A DNA stretch of 38,014 nucleotides from Methanosarcina sp. (GTDB lineage: Archaea > Halobacteriota > Methanosarcinia > Methanosarcinales > Methanosarcinaceae), in the NCBI GenBank assembly GCA_003164755.1, contig PLUB01000075.1:80582-118595 (forward strand), read 5' to 3'. Of this stretch, positions 9,769-18,249 are shown piece after piece; the stretch's first letter is position 1; each line of letters opens with the position of its first letter. The notes beneath the pieces are model-generated. The model made no database searches. It saw only the letters and a program-made list of their open reading frames with translations, and was not told where the DNA came from. The translations under genes and the position numbers were made by a program.

Positions 9769-10653
9769 GACAGATATAATCCTATAAACAAGTTTATTTG
9801 GCCAATATTATTGAGGATTGTATATTATGGGTTTTCAGGTTTGTCGAGAATCTGGAAGTGAAAATCATATCTAGCTTTATTGCTTCTGTACTGTCTTTCG
9901 TATTTGGAGGCTTTTACCTCTGTATTTTCAAGAGGACTTGATCAATTTCCAAATTTTGTCATATGCTTATAAGAGGCATATAGATAATTCGTGAAAGTCA
10001 GAGATTTATAGAAATAATCTTAAAGATTTTCCAAGAGGTATTTCTCAGCCACCATTGACACATATGTTCATAAATTCCAACATTTGCTTCCTGGTCTTTG
10101 CAGTAACTATAGACTGCTCTAGCTCTCAATCAAACCGCAAAAGGTGGAGCTAGTATAGGATTTCTATCTCCTGTTTGTAGGCTTCGGACTATGATGATCT
10201 TTTTTGAAAACCCCATTATCTTCTGTACTTCTAGAGGGTGGTAGCTACTTAAATCTCTTTATTTATACTAAGAGCAATAATAGGATTGACATCTCACGTT
10301 ATCGGATTATCTGTAGTTTTCAAATCTTCGATATTTTTAGACCCTCTTTAATCTCTACATCCTTCTTATCCATAAGATGGATGATTCCTCAACGTATATA
10401 GGAGTAGATACATTCGGATACTATGAAAAATATATACTAACTCAATACCTCATCCAGCTAACTGGGACAGCATTGGTTATGTATCCATTGAAGTTTATTA
10501 TCCTCATGGGAATTCTTTATTTGCTTGACACTCACTTTGAAGATAATATAATACTCACCCATGAAAATGCTAATCAAAATGGTTATTTTTATCCTTGGGC
10601 TCTCTCATGCGACCCGGAATAAAATCAGAATGATACTGGGAATCTTATATTAA
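9769..10653 (+). pseudogene. Decayed DUF63 membrane protein gene
   Basis: Fragments of a DUF63 family integral membrane protein can be read in order across several frames. DRYNPINKFIWPILL starts at 9769, then FVENLEVKIISSFIASVLSF precedes 9930. After a palindromic repeat, HMFINSNICFLVFAVT follows near 10075. The final part starts at 10377 and includes STYIGVDTFGYYEKYILTQY and QLTGTALVMYPLKFIIL, with an ILGLSHATRN-like C-terminus in a shifted frame and a stop at 10651-10653. Intact members are about 270-300 residues, so nearly the whole gene is represented but broken by frameshifts and by repeat copy 5. It lies directly before the SpoIIM-like gene. The family call is from recalled sequence similarity. 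Confidence 0.7.
9931..10020. repeat. Palindromic repeat, copy 5, inside the DUF63 pseudogene
   Basis: The left arm is AGAGGACTTGATCAATTTCC and the right arm is GAGATTTATAGAAATAATCT. DUF63 coding sequence is readable on both sides, so this copy sits within a former gene. It is the best evidence in the window that the repeat can insert. I could not define a target-site duplication. Confidence 0.78.
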
Positions 10654-10721
10654 ATCAGATATACGGATACATGCATTTTAATTAAGATTAAAAAACACAA
10701 AAATTTATGGTGGGAATAAGT

Positions 10722-11465
10722 ATGGGAAGAGAAGAAGATTATGGAATGCTGGGGGAAGGGGAAGTAGTACAGATAGAAACTCTGGACGAAAGGATTGGAA
10801 ATAGAAGATATGCTGGAAAAGAAAAAGATTCTTATATCGCTAAAATGGAAGCAAACACCTGTCAAGTTGGCAAAAACAACTCAAAAAAAGACGATTTTAT
10901 CGGATACATGAGCATTCTATGGCCTTATCTGGTTATCATAATCGTTATATTTTTTGGATCTTTACTCATGGGTTATGCTTCAGCAGCAAGTTTCCCTCAT
11001 ATGGCTGATAACCTGATGAAAGAGTTTAGTTCCCGCTTCGCGCCACTCCGGACAATGAGCTCCATTTATATATTGATCGCGATCTTCCTTAATAATACCT
11101 TTGTGAGCCTGGTTTCCCTGGTACTCGGGATAGCTGTAGGAATTTTTCCTATACTATTTATCGCTTCAAATGGATATTTTGTTGGAATGGTCTCGTATCT
11201 AGTAGGTCAGCAAAAGGGCTTTATCTTTATTCTCCTTGCTCTTCTTCCTCACGGAGTAGTAGAGCTGCCTACGATATTCTTATCTGCAAGCATAGGACTT
11301 CGGCTCGGGCATCATATGTTTCTCTCCCTTATAGGCAGACCTACCAAGGTAAGAGGGGAAATTAAGAAAGGGCTCAAGTTCTATTTCACCTTGATCATGC
11401 CCTTCCTTTTCATTGCAGCAATGATTGAAACTTTTATTACGCCTCTCATCCTAGGTTTTATTTAA
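10722..11465 (+). CDS. SpoIIM-like (DUF95) integral membrane protein
   Basis: The protein is 247 residues from the ATG at 10722, which has GGTGGGA upstream; an ATG five codons earlier (10707) lacks a ribosome-binding site. The first ~60 residues are polar and charged. Then come about five hydrophobic segments: YLVIIIVIFFGSLLMGYA, IYILIAIFLNNTFVSLVSLV, VGIFPILFIASNGYFVGMV, IFILLALLPHGVVELPTIF and the C-terminal LIMPFLFIAAMIETFI. The ALLPHGVVELP motif is the hallmark of the SpoIIM/DUF95 family, named for a Bacillus sporulation membrane protein; archaeal members have no known role and sporulation is not implied. It follows the dead DUF63 gene, possibly its former operon partner. Confidence 0.85.
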   Translation: MGREEDYGMLGEGEVVQIETLDERIGNRRYAGKEKDSYIAKMEANTCQVGKNNSKKDDFIGYMSILWPYLVIIIVIFFGSLLMGYASAASFPHMADNLMKEFSSRFAPLRTMSSIYILIAIFLNNTFVSLVSLVLGIAVGIFPILFIASNGYFVGMVSYLVGQQKGFIFILLALLPHGVVELPTIFLSASIGLRLGHHMFLSLIGRPTKVRGEIKKGLKFYFTLIMPFLFIAAMIETFITPLILGFI

Positions 11466-11946
11466 ATAGCCTTGAAGGATCTGGATATCACTGGGAAGGA
11501 TCAGAGTATTTATTCTGGCCTACCCTCTATTATATAAATGATTACTGCTATTAGAAAGAGTTTTAATGGGTAAAGCTCTAAGGGAATTTTCTAGAGAGAA
11601 TTTCGATAAACATTTCATTTTCATAAGTCAATTATACGCCACTTATCAGCATATGAAGAAATTCGGTGGTTAGCGAAATCTTCTTTAGTTATTGATAAAA
11701 TATGAAAAACGAGTATAAATATTATTTCATTGGAAAAATATAGAGAGTCCTATGGCTTATGATTTTTTACAATTCACGGATACTATCAGCTGTTAATTGA
11801 AAATAACTCTCTTCGGACTTCTATTTGGTAAACTTCGCAGTAATTAGTAGAATATACAAGTCGAGAAATTTTCAATAGAGTATTAAGTTTGATAAATGCT
11901 CATCACTATCCATTGGAAGAAACTTCCAAAGCTGAGGATTACATAC
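11466..11946. other. Gap between SpoIIM-like gene and purP
   Basis: It contains the palindromic repeat at 11595-11684 and otherwise AT-rich sequence with no readable gene. The purP promoter should lie in the right half; several TATA-like words are present (for example GTATAAATA near 11714) but none is positioned decisively. Confidence 0.45.
11595..11684. repeat. Palindromic repeat, copy 6
   Basis: The left arm is AGAGAATTTCGATAAACATT and the right arm is GGTGGTTAGCGAAATCTTCT. The left arm is almost identical to copy 3, while the inner part has drifted. Confidence 0.78.
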
Positions 11947-13110
11947 ATGATTGACAGGAAAGAGATTAAGGAAATTGTTGAAGGTTACTATATATATGCT
12001 GATAAGATCAAAATAGGAACTATAGCATCCCACTCAGGACTCGACATATGCGACGGGGCAGTTGAAGAGGAATTCAGGACCCTTGAAGTATGCCAGGCTG
12101 GTAGGGAAAAGACCTACAGCAAATATTTTAGATCCCAGAGAGACCCTCACGGAAAATTAAAACGGGGAATCATTGATGAGACGATTGTTTTTAAAAAATA
12201 TGATGAGATCCTCCTGCCTGGAAACCAAAAAAAACTGATTGAAGAGAATGTGCTCTTTGTTCCAAACAGGTCCTTCACATCTTACTGTAGTATAGATGAG
12301 ATAGAAGATAACTTCAGGGTACCTCTTGTAGGAAGCAGAAATCTCCTTCGGAGCGAAGAACGTAATGAGCTGCGTAGTTATTACTGGATTTTGGAAAACG
12401 CAGGTCTCCCCTTCCCCGAAAAAATAGAGTCCCCTAAGGATATTAAAGAACTGGTAATAGTTAAGCTTCCACATGCAGTAAAAACACAGGAAAGGGGATT
12501 TTTTACCGCTTCAAACTACGAGGAATACCTGGATAAATCCAAAACCCTCCTAAAGCAGGGGATCATTAACCGAGAAGCACTTGAAAAAGCCAGAATAGAG
12601 CGGTATATCATAGGTCCTGTATTTAACCTTGACTTTTTTTACTCTCCAATAGAGCCTGAAATGAGCAATCTGGAACTTCTTGGCGTTGACTGGCGTTTTG
12701 AGACAAGCCTTGACGGACATGTAAGGCTTCCCGCTCCGCAACAAATTTCCTTGGTCACACATCAGCTAACTCCTGAATACATGGTATGCGGGCACAACTC
12801 TGCAACACTTCGTGAGTCGCTTCTCGAAAAAGTGTTTGAAATGGGAGAAAAGTATGTAAGGGCTACTCAGGAACATTATGCTCCAGGAATTATAGGACCT
12901 TTCTGTCTGCAAACTTGCGTGGACAAGGACCTGAATTTCTATATTTACGATGTAGCCCCACGAGTAGGAGGTGGAACGAATGTACACATGTCAGTAGGGC
13001 ACTCTTACGGCAACTCACTCTGGAGGAGACCAATGAGTACGGGCAGAAGATTAGCCTTTGAGATCAGACGCGCCCTGGAATTCGAGAAACTTGATATGAT
13101 AGTCACATAA
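11947..13110 (+). CDS. purP: ATP-grasp FAICAR synthetase (PurP family)
   Basis: The protein is 387 residues from the ATG at 11947, which has GAGG about 10 nt upstream; a longer reading begins at 11896 but lacks a ribosome-binding site. PurP uses formate and ATP to convert AICAR to FAICAR, the penultimate step of archaeal purine synthesis. Features are an N-terminal IASHSGLDICDGAVEEEF-like segment, LVGSRNLLRSEER (substrate/ATP region) and the ATP-grasp stretch around VKLPHAVKTQERGFFTA. The C-terminal part has FYIYDVAPRVGGGTNVHM with acidic and glycine residues for metal-ATP binding. Methanosarcinales often carry more than one PurP homologue; this may be the synthetase itself or a paralogue, so the exact role is slightly less certain than the family. 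Confidence 0.88.
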   Translation: MIDRKEIKEIVEGYYIYADKIKIGTIASHSGLDICDGAVEEEFRTLEVCQAGREKTYSKYFRSQRDPHGKLKRGIIDETIVFKKYDEILLPGNQKKLIEENVLFVPNRSFTSYCSIDEIEDNFRVPLVGSRNLLRSEERNELRSYYWILENAGLPFPEKIESPKDIKELVIVKLPHAVKTQERGFFTASNYEEYLDKSKTLLKQGIINREALEKARIERYIIGPVFNLDFFYSPIEPEMSNLELLGVDWRFETSLDGHVRLPAPQQISLVTHQLTPEYMVCGHNSATLRESLLEKVFEMGEKYVRATQEHYAPGIIGPFCLQTCVDKDLNFYIYDVAPRVGGGTNVHMSVGHSYGNSLWRRPMSTGRRLAFEIRRALEFEKLDMIVT

Positions 13111-13577
13111 ATATATAAAGGCTTTCCGGCATTAGTAGATATATAATTGTGCAGGATATTATAAACTTTAAGATTATCGTCGGAATCTGCAAAATTCATG
13201 TCGCGAGAAAAAAAATTGATGAAATAATTAACCCGAATTTTCTATTACGAAAATTCAGAATCTACCGATAGATCAGAAATGGATTTCAGGTTCATTTTTA
13301 AGCCAACATCCAGCAAAAATCCCGCTTTAAAATATAATTATACTATAGAGGATTTTGATAAACCTCTTAGTTTCACAAGTTGTTTATTTACCATTTGTAA
13401 TCATATGACAAAATTTAGGGGTTTATCTAAATTCTCTATAAATTGCGGGTCAGACTAGTTTATGTTTGGGATTTGCGGACCCGCTTAAAAACAATGCAAA
13501 ATTCTTACGTTACATATTTTAGATCAAATACCTGTCTTATATCGGATTAATTTCATTTTACTGGAGGAAATTACAAC
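13111..13577. other. Gap upstream of the aIF2 gamma operon
   Basis: It holds palindromic repeat copy 7 (13347-13438). A TATA-like ACATATTTTA sits near 13514-13523, about 50 bp before the operon ribosome-binding site GGAGG at 13563-13567. No coding sequence is visible. Confidence 0.5.
13347..13438. repeat. Palindromic repeat, copy 7
   Basis: The left arm is AGAGGATTTTGATAAACCTC and the right arm is GGGGTTTATCTAAATTCTCT. This is one of the most symmetric copies and close to the family consensus. It lies about 140 bp upstream of the aIF2 gamma start, so it could be at the edge of that promoter region. Confidence 0.82.
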
Positions 13578-14804
13578 TTGAGTCAACCCTGTGTTAATAT
13601 CGGCATGGTAGGCCATGTCGACCATGGAAAAACCACGCTTGTTAAAGCTTTATCAGGCGTCTGGACAGATACGCATAGTGAAGAAGTAAAAAGAGGAATT
13701 TCTATCAGGCTGGGATATGCAGACTCACCATTTATGAAGTGCCCTAAATGCCCTGAGCCTTATTGTTACACTGTAGAAAAGGCTTGTCCCAACTGCGGTG
13801 AAAAGACGGAAGAACATAGGACAGTGTCTTTTGTAGATGCTCCAGGACACGAGACCCTGATGGCAACCATGCTCTCAGGAGCTGCAATTATGGATGGGGC
13901 AGTGCTGGTAATTGCCGCAAATGAAGATTGCCCACAGCCACAGACAAAGGAACACTTGATGGCCCTGGATATAATAGGAATTGAAAATATCGTAATAGTG
14001 CAAAATAAGATTGATCTTGTATCCAAAGAACGCCTTATGGAGCACTACAATCAGATAAAGGAGTTTGTCAAGGGAACAGTGGCCGAAAAAGCACCTATAA
14101 TACCTATCTCTGCCCAACAGAATATAAACATTGATGTCCTAATAGACGCTTTTAAAACCCAAATTCCGACTCCTGTCCACAAAATGGATAGGCCCGCTAG
14201 CATGCTGATTGCACGGTCTTTTGACATCAACAAGCCGGGAGCTTCAATCGACGAAATTTATGGAGGAGTCATTGGAGGCACCTTGACAGATGGCGTACTT
14301 CACCCTGGAGACGAACTCGAGATAAGGCCTGGAATTAAGGTTACAACCGAAGGAAGCACCAGATGGATTCCCATCTTAACAGTTGTTTCATCTATCTACG
14401 CAGGCGCAACAAAAGTAGAAGAAGCAACTCCAGGAGGCCTTCTGGCTGTTGCAACTTATCTTGATCCTACCCTTACAAAAGGTGATTCTTTAACCGGGCA
14501 GATTGCAGGCGCACCTGGTACACTTCCAGATACTAGGCACCAATTTGTGATGGAATTACACTTGCTTGAGAGAGTTGTTGGAGTTACAAGAGAAGAAAAA
14601 ATTAATGAAATTAAGACTAGTGAACCCCTGATGCTCAATATAGGAACTGCAACGACTGTAGGAGTAGTCACAAGTGCCAGGAAAAATGAAGCACAGGTAG
14701 CTCTTAAGCGCCCGATATGTGCAGCCATTGGGGCACGGGTTGCTATTAGCAGGAGAATTGATTCTCGTTGGCGGCTCATTGGAGTAGGGGTAATTAAAAG
14801 TTGA
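13578..14804 (+). CDS. eif2g: Translation initiation factor aIF2, gamma subunit
   Basis: This 408-residue GTPase brings initiator methionyl-tRNA to the small ribosomal subunit as part of the aIF2 heterotrimer. The G1 loop GHVDHGKTT (12-20), DAPGH (87-91) and QNKIDLV are intact. A zinc-binding insert lies between them, with C55/C58 (CPKC) and C70/C73 (CPNC), a hallmark separating aIF2 gamma from EF-Tu. The start is a TTG at 13578, fixed by GGAGG at 13563-13567 and by the conserved N-terminus. It heads a seven-gene run. The next gene's TTG overlaps its stop (TTGA). Confidence 0.97.
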   Translation: MSQPCVNIGMVGHVDHGKTTLVKALSGVWTDTHSEEVKRGISIRLGYADSPFMKCPKCPEPYCYTVEKACPNCGEKTEEHRTVSFVDAPGHETLMATMLSGAAIMDGAVLVIAANEDCPQPQTKEHLMALDIIGIENIVIVQNKIDLVSKERLMEHYNQIKEFVKGTVAEKAPIIPISAQQNINIDVLIDAFKTQIPTPVHKMDRPASMLIARSFDINKPGASIDEIYGGVIGGTLTDGVLHPGDELEIRPGIKVTTEGSTRWIPILTVVSSIYAGATKVEEATPGGLLAVATYLDPTLTKGDSLTGQIAGAPGTLPDTRHQFVMELHLLERVVGVTREEKINEIKTSEPLMLNIGTATTVGVVTSARKNEAQVALKRPICAAIGARVAISRRIDSRWRLIGVGVIKS

Positions 14805-15166
14805 AAATCATAATTGACACTAATGGGTTCATGGTTCCGATTCAGTTCGGAGTGGATATTTTCGAAGAACTGAATAGGCTGGGGTTTAACGAATTTTATG
14901 TGCCTGAAGCTGTAATATTCGAGATAGAAAGATTGATGAAGCGGGAAAAAGGTTCGAACAGAACAGCCGCAAAAGTCGCCAGGTCCATGATGGATAGGTG
15001 CGAGAGAATAGTTGCTACAGGGCCTGCAGATGATGTGATTCTAAGGCTGGCAAAGAATATGAAAGCTGCTGTTCTGACAAACGATATAGAGTTGAAACGC
15101 AGGCTTGCAGATAATGGGCTACAGACTGTTTCCCTGCGTCAGAAAAACAAACTGGACATCGTATAA
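14801..15166 (+). CDS. PIN-domain protein (FCF1/Utp24-like)
   Basis: This 121-residue protein is a single PIN domain, a metal-dependent ribonuclease fold. IIDTNGFM at 3-10 places the first acidic residue, [12 protein letters not shown] the second (E), and [12 protein letters not shown] the later acidic pair. The start is TTG overlapping the aIF2 gamma stop by 4 nt. The steady archaeal linkage to aIF2 gamma and the Rpo7 operon, and the absence of an adjacent antitoxin gene, favour a housekeeping RNA-processing role like eukaryotic Fcf1/Utp24 over a VapC toxin. Substrate is unknown. Confidence 0.88.
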   Translation: MKIIIDTNGFMVPIQFGVDIFEELNRLGFNEFYVPEAVIFEIERLMKREKGSNRTAAKVARSMMDRCERIVATGPADDVILRLAKNMKAAVLTNDIELKRRLADNGLQTVSLRQKNKLDIV

Positions 15167-15227
15167 AGAATCACCAATTTTTGTTCAGGTAATATTGTAA
15201 TTAATTGTGCTTAAAGGTGATTAGCAG

Positions 15228-15812
15228 ATGTATAAAATGATGAAACTAGTTGATACTGTTCGCATCCCTCCTACCTTGCTTGGGGAAGGAGTGATGTCAA
15301 CTATTAAAAATGCATTACGGGAAAAACTTGAGGGACAAGTCGACAAAAGACTTGGTTCCCTAGTAGCTATTTGCAAGATCAACGAAATTGGGGAAGGGCA
15401 TATCCTCGTAGGAGACGGGGCAGTATATTATGATGTGACGTTCGAAGCAGTCATGTTTGTGCCTGAGCTTCAAGAAATAATTGAAGGTGAAGTTGTGGAA
15501 ACTGTTGGTTTCGGAGTTTTCGTAGGCATGGGACCAATGGACGGGTTGCTTCACGTCAGCCAGATTACGGATGATTTTTTTTCATACGATGCTAAAAACG
15601 CGAGGCTTGTAACCAAAAATGGAAGCAAGTCAATTGCTGAGGGAGATCATGTAAGAGCCAGGGTTGTTGCAGTAAGCATCAACGAAAGAGAGCCAAAAGA
15701 AAGCAAAATAGGTCTTACCATGCGTCAGACTGCTCTTGGAAAACTCCAGTGGCTCGAAGAAGCCAACAAAAAGAAACAGCTTCACGAAGTTCTAAATGAA
15801 GGAACTGCATGA
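15228..15812 (+). CDS. rpoE1: RNA polymerase subunit Rpo7 (E')
   Basis: This 194-residue subunit, homologous to eukaryotic Rpb7, pairs with Rpo4 to form the polymerase stalk, which aids promoter opening and binds emerging RNA. The N-terminal YKMMKLVDTVRIPPTLLGE is the tip/RNP domain. An S1 domain follows (VVETVGFGVFVGMGPMDGLL, then HVSQITDD). GGTGATT at 15216-15222 fixes the ATG at 15228. It follows the PIN gene by 61 nt and its own last codons precede the Spt4 gene by 25 nt. Length is typical and intact. Confidence 0.95.
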   Translation: MYKMMKLVDTVRIPPTLLGEGVMSTIKNALREKLEGQVDKRLGSLVAICKINEIGEGHILVGDGAVYYDVTFEAVMFVPELQEIIEGEVVETVGFGVFVGMGPMDGLLHVSQITDDFFSYDAKNARLVTKNGSKSIAEGDHVRARVVAVSINEREPKESKIGLTMRQTALGKLQWLEEANKKKQLHEVLNEGTA

Positions 15813-15837
15813 AAAGAAGCAAAGAAGAGGATTTTTA

Positions 15838-16023
15838 ATGACAGAAAAAGTGTGTCGTCACTGCATGAGGGTTCTGGAAGGACAAAATTGCCCTATCTGC
15901 GGGACTTCAGATCTTGCAGAAGGATGGAGTGGGCTTTTAATTATTCTGGACGCTGAGCGCTCAGAAATCGCAAAAAAACTTGGGGTAGATATCCCTGATA
16001 GATTTGCCCTGAAGGTGCGCTGA
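15838..16023 (+). CDS. spt4: Transcription elongation factor Spt4 (Rpo E'')
   Basis: This is a 61-residue zinc-ribbon protein, the partner of Spt5 (NusG homologue) that stabilises elongating RNA polymerase. Four cysteines in CRHCMRVLEGQNCPIC (CX2C...CX2C) bind zinc, and the C-terminal half includes WSGLLIILDAERSEIAKKL. I choose the ATG at 15838 because it follows AAGAGG and matches the family's N-terminus. A longer reading from 15796 would add 14 residues unlike the family and overlap rpoE1. It lies 1 nt before the dephospho-CoA kinase start. Confidence 0.93.
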   Translation: MTEKVCRHCMRVLEGQNCPICGTSDLAEGWSGLLIILDAERSEIAKKLGVDIPDRFALKVR

Positions 16024-16024
16024 T

Positions 16025-16612
16025 TTGAGCATTCAAATAGAGCTGCCAAGAGAACTTCGCCCTCTGATGAAAAAACCCTTCGGTAAACTTTATGCAGGGA
16101 ATGGGAGCGATACTATAGATAAGTTTGTAGGGGAGCTCGCAAGCTCCACAAAACTTATATCCGTAGGGGATGTTACTACCTTCCACTTACTAGAAGCTGG
16201 AATTTTTCCGGACATCTGTATTGTGGACAATCGCACCAAAAGGAAACCTGTTGCCAGACATGTTTCGACTCGGAACATGGACAACGTCTATGAAGAAGTT
16301 TCTGTGGAGAATCCAGCAGGGATTATTACAGATGAATTAATTAAAACCCTTTGTGAATCTTTTACCTCCGAAAAGCCTATAAGGATTTTCGTAAAAGGAG
16401 AAGAAGATCTAGCGACCCTTCCTGTGATCTTGCTGGCTCCCCTTGGAGCTGTGGTTCTATACGGACAACCTGATGAAGGCGTAGTTTTTGTGAAGGTCAC
16501 TGAGGAAAAGAGAAGGGAAATAAGGACTTTATTTGAAAAGCTCATCAGCGAAAATCAGAATTACGAATTGGATAAAATACGGAGAATTTTTGATGGACAT
16601 AAAGATCCTTAA
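16025..16612 (+). CDS. GTP-dependent dephospho-CoA kinase (DUF359)
   Basis: This 195-residue enzyme performs the last step of archaeal coenzyme A synthesis, phosphorylating dephospho-CoA with GTP; it is unrelated to bacterial CoaE. Family landmarks are the N-terminal [38 protein letters not shown] and [24 protein letters not shown] segments with conserved acidic residues. The start is TTG at 16025, directly after the Spt4 stop. The 3' end overlaps the S24e start by 20 nt. Its place between Spt4 and S24e is a conserved archaeal arrangement. Confidence 0.92.
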   Translation: MSIQIELPRELRPLMKKPFGKLYAGNGSDTIDKFVGELASSTKLISVGDVTTFHLLEAGIFPDICIVDNRTKRKPVARHVSTRNMDNVYEEVSVENPAGIITDELIKTLCESFTSEKPIRIFVKGEEDLATLPVILLAPLGAVVLYGQPDEGVVFVKVTEEKRREIRTLFEKLISENQNYELDKIRRIFDGHKDP

Positions 16613-16898
16613 AGATAAAAAAAATGCACTTTTAAACAGAAGAGAACTGGATTTCGTAGTGAAATATGAAGGTCCGACTCCTTCCAGAAATGATGTCAGG
16701 AATAAACTTGCTGCAATATTGAATGCACCCCTAGAAATGCTAGTAATTCAGAGAATAAAAACAGAATATGGAATGCAGGAAAGTAAGGGCTATGCCAAAC
16801 TCTACGAAAATGCAAATCGCATGAAAGAAGTAGAACTGGAATATATCCTGAAGAGAAAACAAGCTCCTTTAGAAGAAACTGAGGGAAAAGAGGCTTAA
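16593..16898 (+). CDS. rps24e: 30S ribosomal protein S24e
   Basis: This is a 101-residue small-subunit protein of the archaeal/eukaryotic class. [20 protein letters not shown] starts it, and [17 protein letters not shown] and the KGYAKLYEN segment are characteristic. I take the ATG at 16593, with GGAGAA a few bases upstream, rather than the in-frame upstream ATG at 16533, which adds non-family residues inside the kinase gene. It overlaps the kinase by 20 nt and precedes S27ae by 23 nt. Confidence 0.95.
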   Translation: MDIKILKDKKNALLNRRELDFVVKYEGPTPSRNDVRNKLAAILNAPLEMLVIQRIKTEYGMQESKGYAKLYENANRMKEVELEYILKRKQAPLEETEGKEA

Positions 16899-16921
16899 AG
16901 CCTTAATAGAGGTGCATACAC

Positions 16922-17071
16922 ATGCCAGTTAAAAAATACTATAAAGTCGAGGGCGATTCAGTAACCAGACTCAAGCAGTTCTGTCCAAGATGTGGACCAG
17001 GTGTATTCCTTGCCGAACACAAAAACCGTCTTGCCTGCGGAAAGTGCGGCTATACTGAATTCAAGAAGTAA
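16922..17071 (+). CDS. rps27ae: 30S ribosomal protein S27ae
   Basis: This is a 49-residue zinc-ribbon ribosomal protein. Its translation begins [20 protein letters not shown], followed by [16 protein letters not shown], then [11 protein letters not shown] and a KK end. The four cysteines form CX2C...CX2C. AGAGGTG lies just before the ATG. It is the last gene of the operon; in many euryarchaea kae1/bud32 follows, but here only decayed sequence does. Confidence 0.95.
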   Translation: MPVKKYYKVEGDSVTRLKQFCPRCGPGVFLAEHKNRLACGKCGYTEFKK

Positions 17072-17129
17072 TCTATTTACAAACTAATCTAAATGAATTA
17101 TCAATGCTACAGGATTTCGAATTTCATAG

Positions 17130-17260
17130 TTCTGAAATCATTTCTACAAATCAGAAGAATATCAAATAAAATTATTTGAAGTAATGAAGTGGTTAATTAA
17201 AACAACGGAAAATAACTCCATTTTTGGTATAGATACAACCAGTTTTTTTCTATATTTTTT
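17130..17260 (+). repeat. Degenerate repeat family C, copy 1
   Basis: The words ATTTCTACAAATCAG (near 17140) and GGTATAGATACAA (near 17226) recur in the same order and spacing at 21700-21840 and, inverted, at 29385-29520. They look like remnants of one diverged coding element. I cannot name it. Confidence 0.5.
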
Positions 17261-17441
17261 CATATTAGGTAGTATCTTTGACAAATTAATTTATCTTATG
17301 AAACAAAATATGGATCTCAAGAAGTTTTTAATTTTTATTTCATGCTGTTACAGCCTTTACTAATTTTCTTGAATCTGCAACCAACAATCCAAGGTCAGAA
17401 ATACCGAAAAGAATAATTTATTCAGTTCATATTATTTTGGA

Positions 17442-17931
17442 TTAAATCAAAGTTGTGGTGCTGCACACTCTACAAAGAAAACTGGGTATGTTCGTGTCAC
17501 CACGCTGGATATATAGGAATTGTTCAAAATCAAATATTTTCATTTGCTTAGTATGCTTCGTTTTCGTTGTGCTTTCCTTTGTTTTGAATAGAGCTATTAT
17601 TACATCGGAAGTTGTGTCATCCCTCACAATTCCAATGTAATTTCAATTACTCTTAAGTCTATAACATATAACTTTTTTTAATCTCAGAGTATTCTTTAAA
17701 GACTTTTCTTGCTGTGGTACTTTTTATACTCTGCATCACTATTGAAAGAGAATATCTTAGTTCAGCACCAATGAAAAGATGTAATGATCATCATCAGTAG
17801 AGATTACATCAAGCTCAAAACAATACCTTTCACCAATTTTAAAGCGAATATATTTCAAAATAGTTGATTATATCATTGCCTAAAAAAAATTTTTCACGAC
17901 AATTCATGCAAAAAAAACATTGTGATATAAG
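17442..17931 (-). pseudogene. IS200/IS605-family TnpA relic, inverted copy
   Basis: On the minus strand this repeats the relic at 5940-6400 almost base for base for about 330 bp. It includes the same frameshift after DDDHYIF, the same AELRYSLSIVMQSIKSTTAR stretch, and the same degraded DLRVIE region where LWGGEFW should be. It continues with DDTTSDVI and KQMKIFDFEQF. The readable frame from 17627 to 17442 is its C-terminal piece, not a gene. Palindromic repeat copy 8 adjoins its N-terminal end at 17932, as copy 2 does in the other relic. Confidence 0.75.
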
Positions 17932-18020
17932 AGAGGGTTTCGAGAAACCCTTATTTTTATCACATATTATATATTGTGTATAAGTTACTCGTGAAAATTA
18001 GAGTTTATCAAAATTTTCTT
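17932..18020. repeat. Palindromic repeat, copy 8, fused to tnpA relic
   Basis: The left arm is AGAGGGTTTCGAGAAACCCT and the right arm is AGAGTTTATCAAAATTTTCT. It is closest in sequence to copy 2. It joins the tnpA relic on its left and repeat S on its right. Confidence 0.75.
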
Positions 18021-18029
18021 TATTGTATC

Positions 18030-18245
18030 TACACTTATACACCAATACTATGTGATAGGTGATCTGACTGTAGCTATGATAAAGGTTTTTAATTCCATGT
18101 GTATCACTTCTGCTTAGAGTTATTTGGAACCACCTCTGACATGGTGACAAAAATAAACTCATTTTACAGATAAGCCCAATGATTTTGTGGGTTAAACGAA
18201 AATAAATCGATTTGAGGGTTCACTTCATCCCTTCCTAAAGGACGT
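18030..18245 (-). repeat. Repeat S, copy 1 (~215 bp)
   Basis: This segment is the reverse complement, with scattered changes, of 21945-22165. Shared words include GATCTGACTGTAGCTATGAT and GAGGGTTCACTTCA. Read on the plus strand it gives DLTVAMIKVFNS and, after a shift, VTKIN, so it was probably coding. Both copies adjoin a copy of the palindromic repeat. The hairpin-like GGGTTCACTTCAYCC near one end could be an IS605-type terminus, which is speculative. Confidence 0.6.
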
Positions 18246-18249
18246 TGGA

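Noticed and set aside
10377..10622. 81-codon open frame as a small membrane protein
   Set aside because: It is the C-terminal part of the broken DUF63 gene; the preceding domain is readable upstream in other frames.
14801..15166. PIN protein as a VapC toxin
   Set aside because: No antitoxin gene is adjacent and it is embedded in a conserved housekeeping operon.
15796..16023. Longer Spt4 start at 15796
   Set aside because: It adds non-family residues and overlaps rpoE1; the ATG at 15838 has a ribosome-binding site.
16533..16898. Longer S24e start at 16533
   Set aside because: The extra 20 residues lie inside the kinase gene and do not belong to S24e; ATG 16593 matches the family start.
17442..17627. 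61-codon minus-strand frame as a gene
   Set aside because: It is the C-terminal piece of the inverted tnpA relic.
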